Source: Moritella sp. 5
GTDB lineage: Bacteria; Pseudomonadota; Gammaproteobacteria; Enterobacterales; Moritellaceae
Direction: 5' to 3'
Assembly: GCF_018219455.1 (NCBI RefSeq)
Contig: NZ_CP056122.1
Coordinates: forward strand, 2,418,001 to 2,482,000
Length of the DNA stretch: 64,000 nt
The position numbers were made by a program, and so were the translations under genes. Each line of letters opens with the position of its first letter. The stretch's first letter is position 1. Under the pieces are notes generated by a model. The model worked only from the letters and a program-made list of their open reading frames with translations. It searched no databases and was not told where the DNA came from. This document shows, one piece after another, positions 9,509 through 19,155 of the stretch.

Positions 9509-9734
9509 ATTTTATTATTTCAAGTATGCCAACCTCTGTAATCATATAGCTCCCTTATTTATATAATCCTTCCATATAGTTAGCGCCGATTTTGTCGTTT
9601 AATAACATCCTAATAATCTAACTTTAATACGTATCACATAACACAAATAAATTACCTAAAATAGGTATTTCATCGTGCGGAAAAGACACAATAATGATAT
9701 GGTTAATATAAGATTTATTACAAAGAGAAGTTAA

Positions 9735-10460
9735 ATGTTCGACTACTATAACAACATAGTAATCCTTACAGGTTCAGGTATTTCTGCTGAATCAGGTATT
9801 GAAACATTCCGTGCAAGTGATGGATTATGGGCTAAACATCACATAGATGATATTGCCACTCTAGATGGTTATCGTCGAGATCCAGAGTTAGTTTATAGTT
9901 TTTATAATCAACGATTTAACCAATTATCTTTGCCTAGTATTCAACCTAATGACGCACATATAGCATTAGCTGAGCTACAAAAAAACTATTCTGGTAACGT
10001 TAGTATTATCACGCAAAATATAGATAATTTACACGAGCGTGGTGGTGCGGAGAATGTTATTCATATGCATGGCGAGTTAATTAAAGCACGTTGTGAAAAG
10101 ACGCATAAATTATTCCCCTACAAGCAATTAAATAAGACACTAAAATGCCGATGTTGCAAAGAAGCCGGTAACCTTCGCCCACATGTTGTCTGGTTTAATG
10201 AAATTCCTTTATCTATGAATGATATTTATAAAACATTAAGCACTGTAGATCTCTTTATTGCTATCGGTACATCAGGCTCGGTTTACCCTGCGGCTGATTT
10301 TGTTAATGAAGCACATAAAGCGTGTGCGCATACCATCGAAATAAATTTAGACTCTACGCATATCTCGGATAACTTTCAAGAACACCGAATCGGTAAAGCA
10401 ACGGATGAAGTGAGAGAGTTGGTTGATGAATTAATGGCGAGAGATAAGCAATTCTTTTAA
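9735..10460 (+). CDS. cobB: NAD-dependent protein deacylase, sirtuin class III
   Basis: CobB removes acetyl or succinyl groups from lysines using NAD. The 241-aa protein shows GSGISAESGIETFR (NAD binding), ITQNIDNLHERGG, the catalytic His in VIHMHGEL, and NAD-contact residues in AIGTSGSVYPAA. The YSFYNQR segment supplies the Tyr and Arg that mark desuccinylase-type sirtuins. The zinc site is incomplete: only one Cys (RCEKT) is seen in the first half, with CRCC in the second, similar to E. coli CobB. It is the short form without an N-terminal extension. Confidence 0.95.
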   Translation: MFDYYNNIVILTGSGISAESGIETFRASDGLWAKHHIDDIATLDGYRRDPELVYSFYNQRFNQLSLPSIQPNDAHIALAELQKNYSGNVSIITQNIDNLHERGGAENVIHMHGELIKARCEKTHKLFPYKQLNKTLKCRCCKEAGNLRPHVVWFNEIPLSMNDIYKTLSTVDLFIAIGTSGSVYPAADFVNEAHKACAHTIEINLDSTHISDNFQEHRIGKATDEVRELVDELMARDKQFF

Positions 10461-10482
10461 AGAATCAATTAGAATTGAACGC

Positions 10483-10520
10483 GATAAAAAGGTGCATACA
10501 TGATGCACCTTTTTATTATC
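10483..10520. terminator. Bidirectional terminator between cobB and potD
   Basis: GATAAAAAGGTGCA / TGCACCTTTTTATTATC inverted repeat around a 7-nt loop, with A-run and T-run on either side, between two convergent genes. Confidence 0.9.
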
Positions 10521-10541
10521 ACTTCTAAGCTGCGTTTAACC

Positions 10542-11576
10542 TTACAGGTTTTGCGCTTTTAGTTTTTCGTAATAGCGTTCGTAAATGATATTTGCTTCAC
10601 CAACATCTGAGTGGAACTCACCGTTTTCAATTGTTTCTGCATCAGGGAATACAATCTTGTTTTCAGTAAACTCTTTAGGTAATAATTTTTTAGCTGCCTT
10701 GTTAGGCGTTGGGTAACCAATCTCTAAAGCAACTTCAGCAGCAACTTCTGGGCGTAGTAAGAAGTCGATAAGCTTGTGTACGGCATCAACGTTCTTGGCA
10801 TTCTTAGGAATTGCTAAGCTATCCATCCAAAATACAGCGCCTTCTTTTGGATATACCATCGTAATATCACTATCTTCTTGTTGGGCCATGTACGTGCTGC
10901 CGTTCCAAATCATACCAAACTCTACTTCGCCTGCTATATAAGGGTTAGCTGGTGTGTCAGAGTTAAATACAAGCACGTTAGGCATTAGTTTTTTCAATAA
11001 TTCATATGCTTGTGCTAATTCTTCTTTGTCTTGTGTATTAGCTGAGTGACCTTGTATTTTTAATGCCATGTGGAAAATTTCACGAGCATCGTCAGTCAAT
11101 AGTAACTGACCTTTCCATTTCGGGTCCCACAAGTCTTCCCAGCTTGTTATTGACGATAATTCAATATTTGCAGTGTTGACACCAATACCCGTTGCACCCC
11201 AGATATATGGAATACTATAACGGTTACCTAAATCATATTCTTTGTTTAACAAAGACGGTTCTAGGTTACCAAAATTAGTTAGCTTCTTATGATCTATTTC
11301 TTGAAGCATACCTTCTTTCTTCATTTTACTAATGAAGTAAGTTGACGGTACAACAAGATCATAACCGTTCTTATCATACGTTTTTAATTTGGCGTACATT
11401 GACTCGTTAGATTCATACGTTGAATAAACGACTTTAATACCTGTTTCTTCAGTGAAACGAGCTAACAAACCTGGCGGAATATATTCAGACCAGTTATAAA
11501 AATTAATGGTTGTTGCGTAAGCTGAGCTACTAAAAAGTAGGGCAGTGGCAATACACTTTATGGTTGATTTAAACAT
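10542..11576 (-). CDS. potD: Spermidine/putrescine ABC transporter substrate-binding protein
   Basis: Periplasmic binding protein of the polyamine importer. The 344-aa protein has a signal peptide (about residues 1-21, ending SSSAYA), then INFYNWSEYIPPGLL typical of PotD/PotF, and conserved DLVVPSTYFISKM and WKGQLLLTDDAREIF regions. It is the last gene of potABCD and is separated from potC by an intercistronic hairpin, which may allow a different expression level for the binding protein. Confidence 0.95.
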   Translation of the reverse strand: MFKSTIKCIATALLFSSSAYATTINFYNWSEYIPPGLLARFTEETGIKVVYSTYESNESMYAKLKTYDKNGYDLVVPSTYFISKMKKEGMLQEIDHKKLTNFGNLEPSLLNKEYDLGNRYSIPYIWGATGIGVNTANIELSSITSWEDLWDPKWKGQLLLTDDAREIFHMALKIQGHSANTQDKEELAQAYELLKKLMPNVLVFNSDTPANPYIAGEVEFGMIWNGSTYMAQQEDSDITMVYPKEGAVFWMDSLAIPKNAKNVDAVHKLIDFLLRPEVAAEVALEIGYPTPNKAAKKLLPKEFTENKIVFPDAETIENGEFHSDVGEANIIYERYYEKLKAQNL

Positions 11577-11639
11577 AGTAATTTGACATCTTCTTTTATT
11601 GAATAGTAAACAATTGCAGCATAAGGCTGCATAACAAGT

Positions 11640-11667
11640 AAAAGTAGATTCTAGAGAATCTACTTTT
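11640..11667 (-). terminator. Intercistronic hairpin between potC and potD
   Basis: A perfect 13-bp inverted repeat (AAAAGTAGATTCT, AGAATCTACTTTT, 2-nt spacer) overlaps the potC stop codon; four T follow on the minus strand. It looks like a partial terminator or an RNA-processing/stabilising hairpin. Confidence 0.6.
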
Positions 11668-12430
11668 CACCTTTATTAATAAGGGCTGCGGCAATAACAA
11701 ACGAAATCGATATTAAAATCATAACTGTCGCCAATGCATTAACCTCGGGCGAAACGCCCACTTTAACCATCGAATATATCTTCAATGGGAGTACTTCAAA
11801 ACTAGGGCCTGTCACGAACGAGCTCACAATTACATCATCAAGCGATAAGGTAAATGATAATAGCCAACTCGCAATAATGGCGGGCTTAGCAATGGGTAAA
11901 ATAATGCGTTTAAAGATGGTTGCTTCGCTTGCGCCTAAATCTTTACCGGCTTCTAATATCGCGTTATCAAAATTACTTAAACGACTGTAAACCGTGATGA
12001 CAACAAACGGGATGCAAAAGGTTATGTGAGCGATAAGTAAGGTCACAAAGCCAAGATCTAAACCAAGTATAATAAATAAAGATAATAATGAAATCGCCAT
12101 CACAATATCGGGAGACATCATCACAACAAAGAGTAGCCCAGATATAAACTTTTTACCTTTAAACTTATGCTTAAATAAAGCGACGGCGCCCAATGTACCT
12201 ATAACGACGGCAATTGATGATGCAAAAACAGCAATTGTTATCGAGTTAAATGCGGCTTGGAGTAATGTATCGTTACTCCAAAGTAGTTCATACCACTTTG
12301 TTGTCAATCCTTTCCACTTTAAGCCGTATTTAGAGGCATTAAACGAATTTCCGATTAAAATAAAGATGGGTGTATACAAGTATATATATACTAATAGCAA
12401 CAAGACTTTGGATATATGACGTTTAAGCAT
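11660..12430 (-). CDS. potC: Spermidine/putrescine ABC transporter permease PotC
   Basis: The 256-aa inner-membrane permease has six hydrophobic segments and the EAA motif that contacts the ATPase (EAGKDLGASEATIFKRIILPI). The conserved SLDDVIVSSFVTGP segment is typical of PotC. Its start overlaps the end of potB by 8 bp, consistent with one operon. Confidence 0.94.
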   Translation of the reverse strand: MLKRHISKVLLLLVYIYLYTPIFILIGNSFNASKYGLKWKGLTTKWYELLWSNDTLLQAAFNSITIAVFASSIAVVIGTLGAVALFKHKFKGKKFISGLLFVVMMSPDIVMAISLLSLFIILGLDLGFVTLLIAHITFCIPFVVITVYSRLSNFDNAILEAGKDLGASEATIFKRIILPIAKPAIIASWLLSFTLSLDDVIVSSFVTGPSFEVLPLKIYSMVKVGVSPEVNALATVMILISISFVIAAALINKGEK

Positions 12431-13280
12431 TGTTACCTCTGTTTTTAATCGATTTACCTACCTTATAATAGAAAAACAGTAAGCCCGCCATGAACACTGT
12501 TAAAGTGATACTTGCGGCAGAACCAAACGGCCAATCTCGAATATTCAAAAATTGTGTTTTGATTGTATTACCAATCAGTAAGTTTTTAGCTCCCCCGACC
12601 AGGTCTGCAATATAAAACATCCCCATAGCAGGTAAAAATACTAATAACATACCTGCGATAATCCCCGGCATCGTCAAAGGTAATTCAACTTTTAAAAAAG
12701 TAGTAAACTTAGAAGCACCAAGATCTTTCGCAGCTTCAATCAAGCTTTTATCTATTTTTTCAATACTCGAATACAATGGTAAAATCATAAATGGCAGTAA
12801 TATATAGACCAAAGCAAAAATGACGGCAAATTCGGTGTACATCAGCTTTAACGGCTTATCAATGATATGTAAATTGAGTAATAAAGCGTTAAGTAGACCC
12901 TTTTTAGCTAATAAGATCTTAATTCCGTATGTTCTAATTAATGAATTTGTCCAAAACGGGACAATAATTAGGAATAACAACACAGGTCGTACTTTTTTAG
13001 GTAACAGGGCTATCGTATAAGCAAAAGGGTAGCCAATAATTAAGCAGACAAATGTTGCTATACTCGCCATATATACTGAATGACTTAATACCTTGAAGTA
13101 CAAGGGATCAAATAAACGCACATAGTTGTCTAACGTAAAAGTTAAGCTTATTAAGTTTGCATCATCACGTGTTAAAAAACTGGTGACGATAATCATCAAA
13201 TTAGGTACTAAAACGAAGACACTTAGCCAAACAAGTAACAGTCCAATAGAGAAACGCTTAAAAAGCGACGAATTAATCAT
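12423..13280 (-). CDS. potB: Spermidine/putrescine ABC transporter permease PotB
   Basis: The 285-aa permease partner of PotC has about six membrane segments, [17 protein letters not shown] (PotB-typical) and the EAA loop ([21 protein letters not shown]). It overlaps potA by 8 bp at its start and potC by 8 bp at its end. Confidence 0.95.
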   Translation of the reverse strand: MINSSLFKRFSIGLLLVWLSVFVLVPNLMIIVTSFLTRDDANLISLTFTLDNYVRLFDPLYFKVLSHSVYMASIATFVCLIIGYPFAYTIALLPKKVRPVLLFLIIVPFWTNSLIRTYGIKILLAKKGLLNALLLNLHIIDKPLKLMYTEFAVIFALVYILLPFMILPLYSSIEKIDKSLIEAAKDLGASKFTTFLKVELPLTMPGIIAGMLLVFLPAMGMFYIADLVGGAKNLLIGNTIKTQFLNIRDWPFGSAASITLTVFMAGLLFFYYKVGKSIKNRGNNA

Positions 13281-14376
13281 TTGTTAAGATAACCTCCCAG
13301 CTTTCTACCCATGAAACAGCCACTTTTTGTCCGAGGCTATGGTCAAAATCGGGATCATCTTCATCAAAGAATTCACTGATTTGTACTCTTTCACCTGAAT
13401 CTAAGCGGATAACCGAATCTAGCGTCATCCCTTTGTAATTCCGTTCGATAATATGCCCAGTAATCTGTGCTGACGTAGCTTTAGCGTCTATTTCTTTAAT
13501 TCTTAAATCTTCTGGTCGTAATAAAATATTGATTTGCTGATCGAGTTCTAATGATAGTGCTGTTGAAATCGTATACTGACAGCCATGTACACTGGCAATG
13601 TATTTATCTTCACCTAAGCATGATTCAATAGCACCAGGGAAGATATTAATTTCACCAATAAACTTAGCCACGAATAAGTTTATTGGCGTTTCATATATTT
13701 CTCGAGGTGTACCTATCTGTTCAACATTCCCGTTGTTCATTACAATAATACGATCAGACATTGTTAATGCTTCTTCTTGATCGTGCGTAACGAATATAAA
13801 GGTAATGTTTAACTTTCGTTGCAACATTTTAAGCTCGTTCTGCATTTCCTTACGCAGCTTATAATCTAATGCGCTTAACGATTCATCCAATAGCAGTACT
13901 TTTGGCTGGTTAATTACAGCGCGTGCAATTGCAACACGTTGCTGTTGACCACCTGAAAGTTGGGCTGGCTTGCGATCTTTAAAATCAGTTAACTTAACGA
14001 TAGCGAGAATATCTTCAACACGTTGTTTGATTTCTGATTCCGCAATTTTTTTCATACGCAAACCAAAGGCTATATTTTCAAACACCGTCATGTGAGGGAA
14101 CAGAGCATAGCCTTGAAAAACGGTATTGGTATTACGCTTTTCTGCCGGGACATCTGTGATACATGTATTTTCAAGGTATACATCACCGCTATCAAGCGTT
14201 TCTAATCCAGCAAGCACACGCAATGCAGTTGTTTTGCCACAGCCAGAAGGGCCTAAAATTGTGACAAATTCACCATCATAAATATCTAATGTTAAATCAT
14301 TAATAATAAGTTTGTTATCAAATGACTTTTTTGCGTTAGCAAGTCTAATGATTGAGTTTTGATTTTTATTAAGCAT
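13273..14376 (-). CDS. potA: Spermidine/putrescine ABC transporter ATP-binding protein PotA
   Basis: ATPase of the polyamine importer. It has Walker [10 protein letters not shown], the signature LSGGQQQR, Walker B VLLLDE, the switch His in FVTHDQEEA, and a C-terminal TOBE regulatory domain (LLRPEDLRI). The frame is open up to 14454, but homology and a TAGG ribosome site support the ATG at 14376 (367 aa, beginning LNKNQNS). First gene of the operon. Confidence 0.95.
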   Translation of the reverse strand: MLNKNQNSIIRLANAKKSFDNKLIINDLTLDIYDGEFVTILGPSGCGKTTALRVLAGLETLDSGDVYLENTCITDVPAEKRNTNTVFQGYALFPHMTVFENIAFGLRMKKIAESEIKQRVEDILAIVKLTDFKDRKPAQLSGGQQQRVAIARAVINQPKVLLLDESLSALDYKLRKEMQNELKMLQRKLNITFIFVTHDQEEALTMSDRIIVMNNGNVEQIGTPREIYETPINLFVAKFIGEINIFPGAIESCLGEDKYIASVHGCQYTISTALSLELDQQINILLRPEDLRIKEIDAKATSAQITGHIIERNYKGMTLDSVIRLDSGERVQISEFFDEDDPDFDHSLGQKVAVSWVESWEVILTND

Positions 14377-14640
14377 CAATAAACCTAAATGATAAGAGGC
14401 CCATCTAATCGAATAAGATGAACAATTTGCGTGAATTCTAATGCTATAGTTCACAGAAATGAAGCATAAATTTGAACTTCAATAAAAATAATGCATTTAA
14501 AACATATTCAGGTCATTTTTAAAACTTTAAAAGTAATAAAGTCGGAATATGTGCTCTAATTTATGACTTATTTTAGGTATAATCAGCGAGAGAATAATAC
14601 CCCCTTACTTTTACTTACTTATTTATTAAGGAACCAGATC

Positions 14641-15288
14641 ATGTTTAATAACCATTTCATCAAAGTGGTGCTTCTTTCAAGTCTCCTTGTCCCTTCTTTA
14701 AGCGCCCAAGAATTAGTCGTTGGTTATGATGGTTTTTATAACAGAATAAAAAATAGTAAAAAAGAACAGTACGTTAATACAAAGATTGGTGTTTTCCTTA
14801 ATAATAGTCAGACAGGTAAACATTGCCAGATCGAAAATGCATTTATTAATTTCGAAGGCGCGATCACTGATGTTAAAATTGGAGCTGACTCTGAGTTACT
14901 GCTTCCTTACGATAAAGATTTACGTGATAATAAAGCAAAACTGCACGTGAATGTGACCGATACCGCGTCATGTGACCTTGCGTTTCAAATTATGGCTGCA
15001 GACAATAACAGTGTTGAATATTCAACTTTATCTTTAGTGAAGCAAATTGAAGAGTTTGATCTATTTTTAGGTAATATGGCGGGTTACTTTGGCCGGATGA
15101 ATTTACCTGCAACTGTAGGCGTACAATTTATTTTTGATGAACCTGTTGACGCTTATACCACCAGCGGAGATTTATTTAAAAGTGGTCAACAAATTTCGTT
15201 ATCTCAGGATGAAATTATTCGTGATAAAATTGCGGGAATAAAATTCAGTAAACAACCACTACGTATCATTCCGCTAACTGAAATTTGA
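14641..15288 (+). CDS. Secreted DUF2987-like protein
   Basis: ATG 14641 follows AAGGA at the proper distance and begins a signal peptide (FNNHFIKVVLLSSLLVPSLSA), giving a 215-aa precursor; the frame upstream to 14563 is not needed. The mature start LVVGYDGFYNRIK and a later conserved LLLPYDKDLR resemble DUF2987 proteins of Shewanella-like bacteria, as I recall them. Function is unknown. Two cysteines in the mature part could form a disulfide. Confidence 0.7.
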   Translation: MFNNHFIKVVLLSSLLVPSLSAQELVVGYDGFYNRIKNSKKEQYVNTKIGVFLNNSQTGKHCQIENAFINFEGAITDVKIGADSELLLPYDKDLRDNKAKLHVNVTDTASCDLAFQIMAADNNSVEYSTLSLVKQIEEFDLFLGNMAGYFGRMNLPATVGVQFIFDEPVDAYTTSGDLFKSGQQISLSQDEIIRDKIAGIKFSKQPLRIIPLTEI

Positions 15289-15323
15289 TTTACTCTGAAT
15301 TAGGTAAAGTTCAAAATTTAGTA

Positions 15324-15356
15324 AAAAAAAGCACTGCGATAATGCAGTGCTTTTTT
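15324..15356. terminator. Bidirectional terminator between the DUF2987-like gene and ttcA
   Basis: A-run, GCACTGC / GCAGTGC stem, GATAAT loop and T-run between two convergent genes. Confidence 0.9.
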
Positions 15357-15376
15357 ATTTCTAAAATTCGAAACGT

Positions 15377-16306
15377 TTATAATTCAACAACAGTAATAGC
15401 GTCGTTTGGATCAAAATTTTCTACACCTGTTTTAGATTTTTCAACAGGAACCATTTCAATTTCATTATCAAACGCTGTATCGAGTTCAGTTAACTCATCA
15501 GCGCGCTCTAAATCCATATTCACAAAATCAAACGCGTTGGTGTCTGCAAGGTGGCTTGGCACTATGTTACGAATAGCATTAAAGCAATTATTCACACGAC
15601 CAGGGTTTGCTTCATCCCACTGTGCTAGCATTGCCTTAACCGCTTGGCGTTGTAAATTTTCTTGTGAACCACATAGGTTACAAGGGATAATAGGGAATTC
15701 TTTAAAGGCTGAGTAAGCTTTAATATCTGCTTCGCGGCAATATGCAAGTGGGCGAATAACAATATTACGCTTATCGTCAGAAATTAGTTTTGGTGGCATT
15801 GTTTTCATTTTGGCACCATGAAACATATTCAAGAATAATGTTTCAACGATATCATCAGCATGATGGCCAAGTGCAAGTTTGGTCGCACGAAGCTCTACCG
15901 CTGCATTATACAGAATACCACGACGTAAACGAGAACAAAGGCTACACGTTGTTTTACCTTCTGGAATTTTATCTTTAACGATACTGTAAGTATCTTTCTG
16001 AACAATTTTGTATTCAATTCCAAGATTTTCAAGGTAGCGGGGAAGAATATCTTCAGGGAAGCCCGGTTGTTTTTGATCTAAGTTAACCGCAATAATATCG
16101 AAACTAATCGGTGCAGCTGCTTGTAATTGAATTAAAATATCAAGCATTGTAAAACTATCAGCACCACCAGACAAACAAACCATGACTCTGTCACCATCTT
16201 CAATCATATTATAATCTACGATTGCTTTACCTGTTTCATGGCGCAGTTTTTTTTGCAGTTTAGCAAATTGCTTTTTTTCTAAAGCGGTAAGGTTTTCTGG
16301 ATTCAT
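15377..16306 (-). CDS. ttcA: tRNA 2-thiocytidine(32) synthetase TtcA
   Basis: TtcA thiolates cytidine 32 in certain tRNAs using a [4Fe-4S] cluster. The PP-loop motif [10 protein letters not shown] and the two CxxC motifs ([11 protein letters not shown] and IPCNLCGSQ) are present. The frame is open to 16357, but the N-terminus [13 protein letters not shown] at 16306 fits the family (309 aa). An acidic tail of roughly 35 residues follows the conserved core. Confidence 0.94.
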   Translation of the reverse strand: MNPENLTALEKKQFAKLQKKLRHETGKAIVDYNMIEDGDRVMVCLSGGADSFTMLDILIQLQAAAPISFDIIAVNLDQKQPGFPEDILPRYLENLGIEYKIVQKDTYSIVKDKIPEGKTTCSLCSRLRRGILYNAAVELRATKLALGHHADDIVETLFLNMFHGAKMKTMPPKLISDDKRNIVIRPLAYCREADIKAYSAFKEFPIIPCNLCGSQENLQRQAVKAMLAQWDEANPGRVNNCFNAIRNIVPSHLADTNAFDFVNMDLERADELTELDTAFDNEIEMVPVEKSKTGVENFDPNDAITVVEL

Positions 16307-16424
16307 TGGGTCACTCAGGATAAATATTGCTGTAAGCAGCGCAGTATACCCAAGCAAGCTGGAAAAGCAAGTTCCAGAGCAAGGGCAGAGTGTTACCGTA
16401 AAGTTTTACATTAGAAATTGATCA

Positions 16425-17336
16425 TTATTTTAATGCGAGAAGGTCACAGTTAATTGAATCAATCACCATTTCAGCCGTATTGCCGATTAAAAATGCAGAA
16501 AACCCGTTACGCGTTGGTGCACCGAGTATGACTAACTCGGCATCTACTGCTTGAACTACATCAGCAATCACGTCTTCCGGAGCTCCCGACTGAACATGTA
16601 CATTTTCTTTAGCGACATTAAATTTAGCGGCATGACTATACATAGTGCTTTTATGATGGTCTTCAATCTCTTGATTATATGCGACCGCATCAAAATTAGG
16701 GATTTCTATCGATATATGTTCAGGTGTACTTGGATAAGCATTCACTAAATGTATATTTGCATTAAGTAATTCTTTTAGCTGCAGCGCTTCTTGGGTAATT
16801 CGTCCATTAATAGAGTTACCATCTTCTGAGCTGAGGCTCGTTGTTTCAAGTACTTGAATAGCGGCAACAATATTCCCCCCAACCGGCCATTCATGCTCTT
16901 TAACAAGCAATACTGGACATTGACTTTTACGCAACAGATGCCAGTCAGTTGGTGTAAACATAACTGCACTTAGCTTATTATGATCGTGTGTACTTTTTAC
17001 AATCAAATCGTGATTATTGAGTTTAGCTTCTTCTAAGATTGATTCGAAAGGACGCTTATGCCAAATAAGCTTTAACTTTAAATTTGTACCTGAATAATCT
17101 TGTTTTAATTGCTGTGTAAATGATTTTTTTTCTTCGGCAACAATAGCATCTTGCATTGATTGACGTTCATCACTCGAAAATAGAGACGTTAGTTCATAAG
17201 AAAGGTCATAGATAACAAGAAGAAGGGTAATTGATACATTATCTTGTTGAGATGCTAGATACAATGCACGGGATAATGCGATTTGTGGCGTATTAACGGG
17301 ATCTGCAACCACTAGAATATTTTTATATTTATTCAT
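16425..17336 (-). CDS. uspE: Tandem universal stress protein UspE
   Basis: The 303-aa protein has two Usp domains: the first starts NILVVADP, and the second ends with the nucleotide-binding pattern GAPTRNGFSAFLIGNTAEMV (G-x2-G-x9-G-S/T-like). UspE participates in stress resistance and motility/aggregation in E. coli. It lies next to fnr, the same arrangement as in E. coli and Shewanella. Confidence 0.92.
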   Translation of the reverse strand: MNKYKNILVVADPVNTPQIALSRALYLASQQDNVSITLLLVIYDLSYELTSLFSSDERQSMQDAIVAEEKKSFTQQLKQDYSGTNLKLKLIWHKRPFESILEEAKLNNHDLIVKSTHDHNKLSAVMFTPTDWHLLRKSQCPVLLVKEHEWPVGGNIVAAIQVLETTSLSSEDGNSINGRITQEALQLKELLNANIHLVNAYPSTPEHISIEIPNFDAVAYNQEIEDHHKSTMYSHAAKFNVAKENVHVQSGAPEDVIADVVQAVDAELVILGAPTRNGFSAFLIGNTAEMVIDSINCDLLALK

Positions 17337-17347
17337 AAGGCACCTTC

Positions 17348-17440
17348 ATCACAAATTGAATATAGAGTAAGTATATGTTTCTTATATTGATTATACACCA
17401 TCAACAATTTTACTTATTTAACTATATCTCAATTTGTGAT
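17348..17440. promoter_or_regulatory. Inverted repeat in the uspE upstream region
   Basis: ATCACAAATTGA (17348-17359) and its exact complement TCAATTTGTGAT (17429-17440) flank 69 bp just before uspE. Each arm contains a TGTGA-like half-site, as CRP half-sites do, but a full CRP palindrome is not present. Function is unproven. Confidence 0.35.
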
Positions 17441-17496
17441 AGATGCCATAAATGTATTGCATTTTATGGGCTATAAGTTAGCACTGTGAACTAAGA

Positions 17497-18237
17497 CTAT
17501 TTCTTACCAGCGAGTAAAGCTAAACCCTCACGATCTAAGATCGTGATGTATTTTCCTTTAACTTCAATCATTTTACTTATTTGGAAGCGACCAAGTAGGC
17601 GGCTGATGGTTTCAACTGTAAGCCCTAAATAATTACCAATATCACCACGTGTCATGGTCAATCGGAATTCTTTAGGCGAAAATCCACGCTCAGAGAAACG
17701 CGCTGAAAGGTTATTTAAGAAAGCGGCAAGACGTTGTTCAGCGTTCTTTTTACTTAATAAAAGAATCATTTCTTGATCAGCGGCAATTTCGCCACTCATT
17801 AAACGCATTATTTGGCGACGTAACATCGGCATTTTACCAATTAAGTCATCAAGGGTGTCATAAGGTATTTCACAAACCATAGACGTTTCTAATGCTTGAG
17901 AAAAACTTGGGTGAATACCAGAGCTCAATGCATCAAAACCGATTAAGTCACCAGCTAGATGGAAACCTGTAATTTGCTCATCACCTTGTTCTGTAATTGT
18001 ATATGATTTTACAGATCCTGAACGGATAGCGTAAAGTGATTTAATTTTATCACCAGCTTTAAAAATTTCATCGTGCTTTTGAAAAGGTTTTTTGCGTTCA
18101 ATAATTTGGTCGAGAGAATCTAGCTCTGAATCATTCAAAGAATATGGTATGCAAAGTTGGCTAATGCTGCAGTTTTGACAGTGGATTTCACACTTTGAAG
18201 TAGCAATTCGTGTAGGGATCTTGTTATCTAGGGCCAT
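17497..18237 (-). CDS. fnr: Oxygen-sensing transcription regulator FNR (EtrA)
   Basis: FNR activates or represses genes under anoxia through an oxygen-labile [4Fe-4S] cluster. The 246-aa protein has the N-terminal cysteines C20, C23 and C29 (in [11 protein letters not shown]) and the internal Cys in SMVCEIPYD, corresponding to the four cluster ligands. The DNA-recognition helix reads [11 protein letters not shown] with the E-x2-SR residues that read TTGAT. It adjoins the cbb3 oxidase genes it is expected to control. Confidence 0.97.
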   Translation of the reverse strand: MALDNKIPTRIATSKCEIHCQNCSISQLCIPYSLNDSELDSLDQIIERKKPFQKHDEIFKAGDKIKSLYAIRSGSVKSYTITEQGDEQITGFHLAGDLIGFDALSSGIHPSFSQALETSMVCEIPYDTLDDLIGKMPMLRRQIMRLMSGEIAADQEMILLLSKKNAEQRLAAFLNNLSARFSERGFSPKEFRLTMTRGDIGNYLGLTVETISRLLGRFQISKMIEVKGKYITILDREGLALLAGKK

Positions 18238-18254
18238 AATTCCAATAAACTCTT

Positions 18255-18268
18255 TTGATATATGTCAA
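18255..18268. promoter_or_regulatory. FNR box upstream of fnr
   Basis: TTGATATATGTCAA matches the FNR consensus TTGAT-N4-ATCAA at 9 of 10 positions and lies about 18 bp before the fnr start codon, a position suited to autorepression as known for E. coli fnr. Confidence 0.65.
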
Positions 18269-18281
18269 TATTGTAGCAAAA

Positions 18282-18971
18282 TTAAATGCCAGAAGCACTT
18301 AATTGTACTAATGCTATATAAATAATATGTAAACCGAATAAAACGAGTAATAAACCACTCACTTTCTTGAATCTGGTGTTTTGTATTAAATGGTTGAATT
18401 TATTCGATAAGTTCCCAACTAAGAACATGATAGGAAAGGTTCCTAACCCGAAAGAAAACATCGTTAATGCCGACTCTAATGCTGACCCGCTTGATAACGC
18501 GAGAGTTAATGCTGAATAAACTAAGCCACACGGTAACCAACCCCATAAAAATCCGAGCGGGAAGGCGTGATAAGGTGTTTTTAATGGCAAAAATTGGCGA
18601 GCCAGAGGTTGAATATATCGCCAGACTAAACGACCAACTTTTTCAAGTTGGAGAATTGCTGAATTGATTTGCGCAATATATAAACCAATCAATATTAATG
18701 TAATACCAGAAACAAAGCGTAAAATCACTAATAAGTCATAGCCAGCACCAAAATTTAAGCCAATTTGTGCAGTATAACCGACAATTAGGCCAATTAGCGT
18801 GTAGCTAGAGATTCGTCCTAGATTATAAAATAGTGGGGCGAGTGATGCAGTTTGAGGTGATGATTGCGTGTTTGCATGTGCGATTGCGCCAGAAATACCG
18901 CCACACATTGCAATACAATGACCAGCCCCTAAGATACCAATCATAAAAGCAGCGAAAAAACTAGTTATCAT
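18282..18971 (-). CDS. Sulfite exporter TauE/SafE family protein of the cco cluster
   Basis: The 229-aa protein has about six membrane helices and the N-terminal GAGHCIAMCGG segment typical of the short cytochrome-oxidase-linked branch of this family, often suggested to act in copper supply (ccoH/SafE-like). ATG 18971 overlaps the ccoS stop in ATGA fashion; the longer frame to 19049 is unlikely. Role is inferred from its place after ccoS. Confidence 0.8.
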   Translation of the reverse strand: MITSFFAAFMIGILGAGHCIAMCGGISGAIAHANTQSSPQTASLAPLFYNLGRISSYTLIGLIVGYTAQIGLNFGAGYDLLVILRFVSGITLILIGLYIAQINSAILQLEKVGRLVWRYIQPLARQFLPLKTPYHAFPLGFLWGWLPCGLVYSALTLALSSGSALESALTMFSFGLGTFPIMFLVGNLSNKFNHLIQNTRFKKVSGLLLVLFGLHIIYIALVQLSASGI

Positions 18972-19155
18972 GTTTGACAACTGGTTTAGTAACCGGTGAT
19001 TCGTTGTTATTATTATCGTCGTCGTCAAACAAGATATTACTGCCTTCACGTTCTAAATCTTCAAATTGGTCTGACTTAACGGCCCAAAAAAAGATACCTA
19101 CAGCGATTGCAACAAAAATTATCGCAATCGGGATTAACATAAAAATAATTTCCAT
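18961..19155 (-). CDS. ccoS: cbb3-type cytochrome oxidase assembly protein CcoS
   Basis: The 64-aa protein has one membrane helix (LIPIAIIFVAIAVGIFFWAV) followed by SDQFEDLEREGSNILFDDD, the CcoS signature. CcoS is needed for cofactor insertion into the cbb3 oxidase. The start overlaps the ccoI stop by one base. Confidence 0.93.
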   Translation of the reverse strand: MEIIFMLIPIAIIFVAIAVGIFFWAVKSDQFEDLEREGSNILFDDDDNNNNESPVTKPVVKHDN

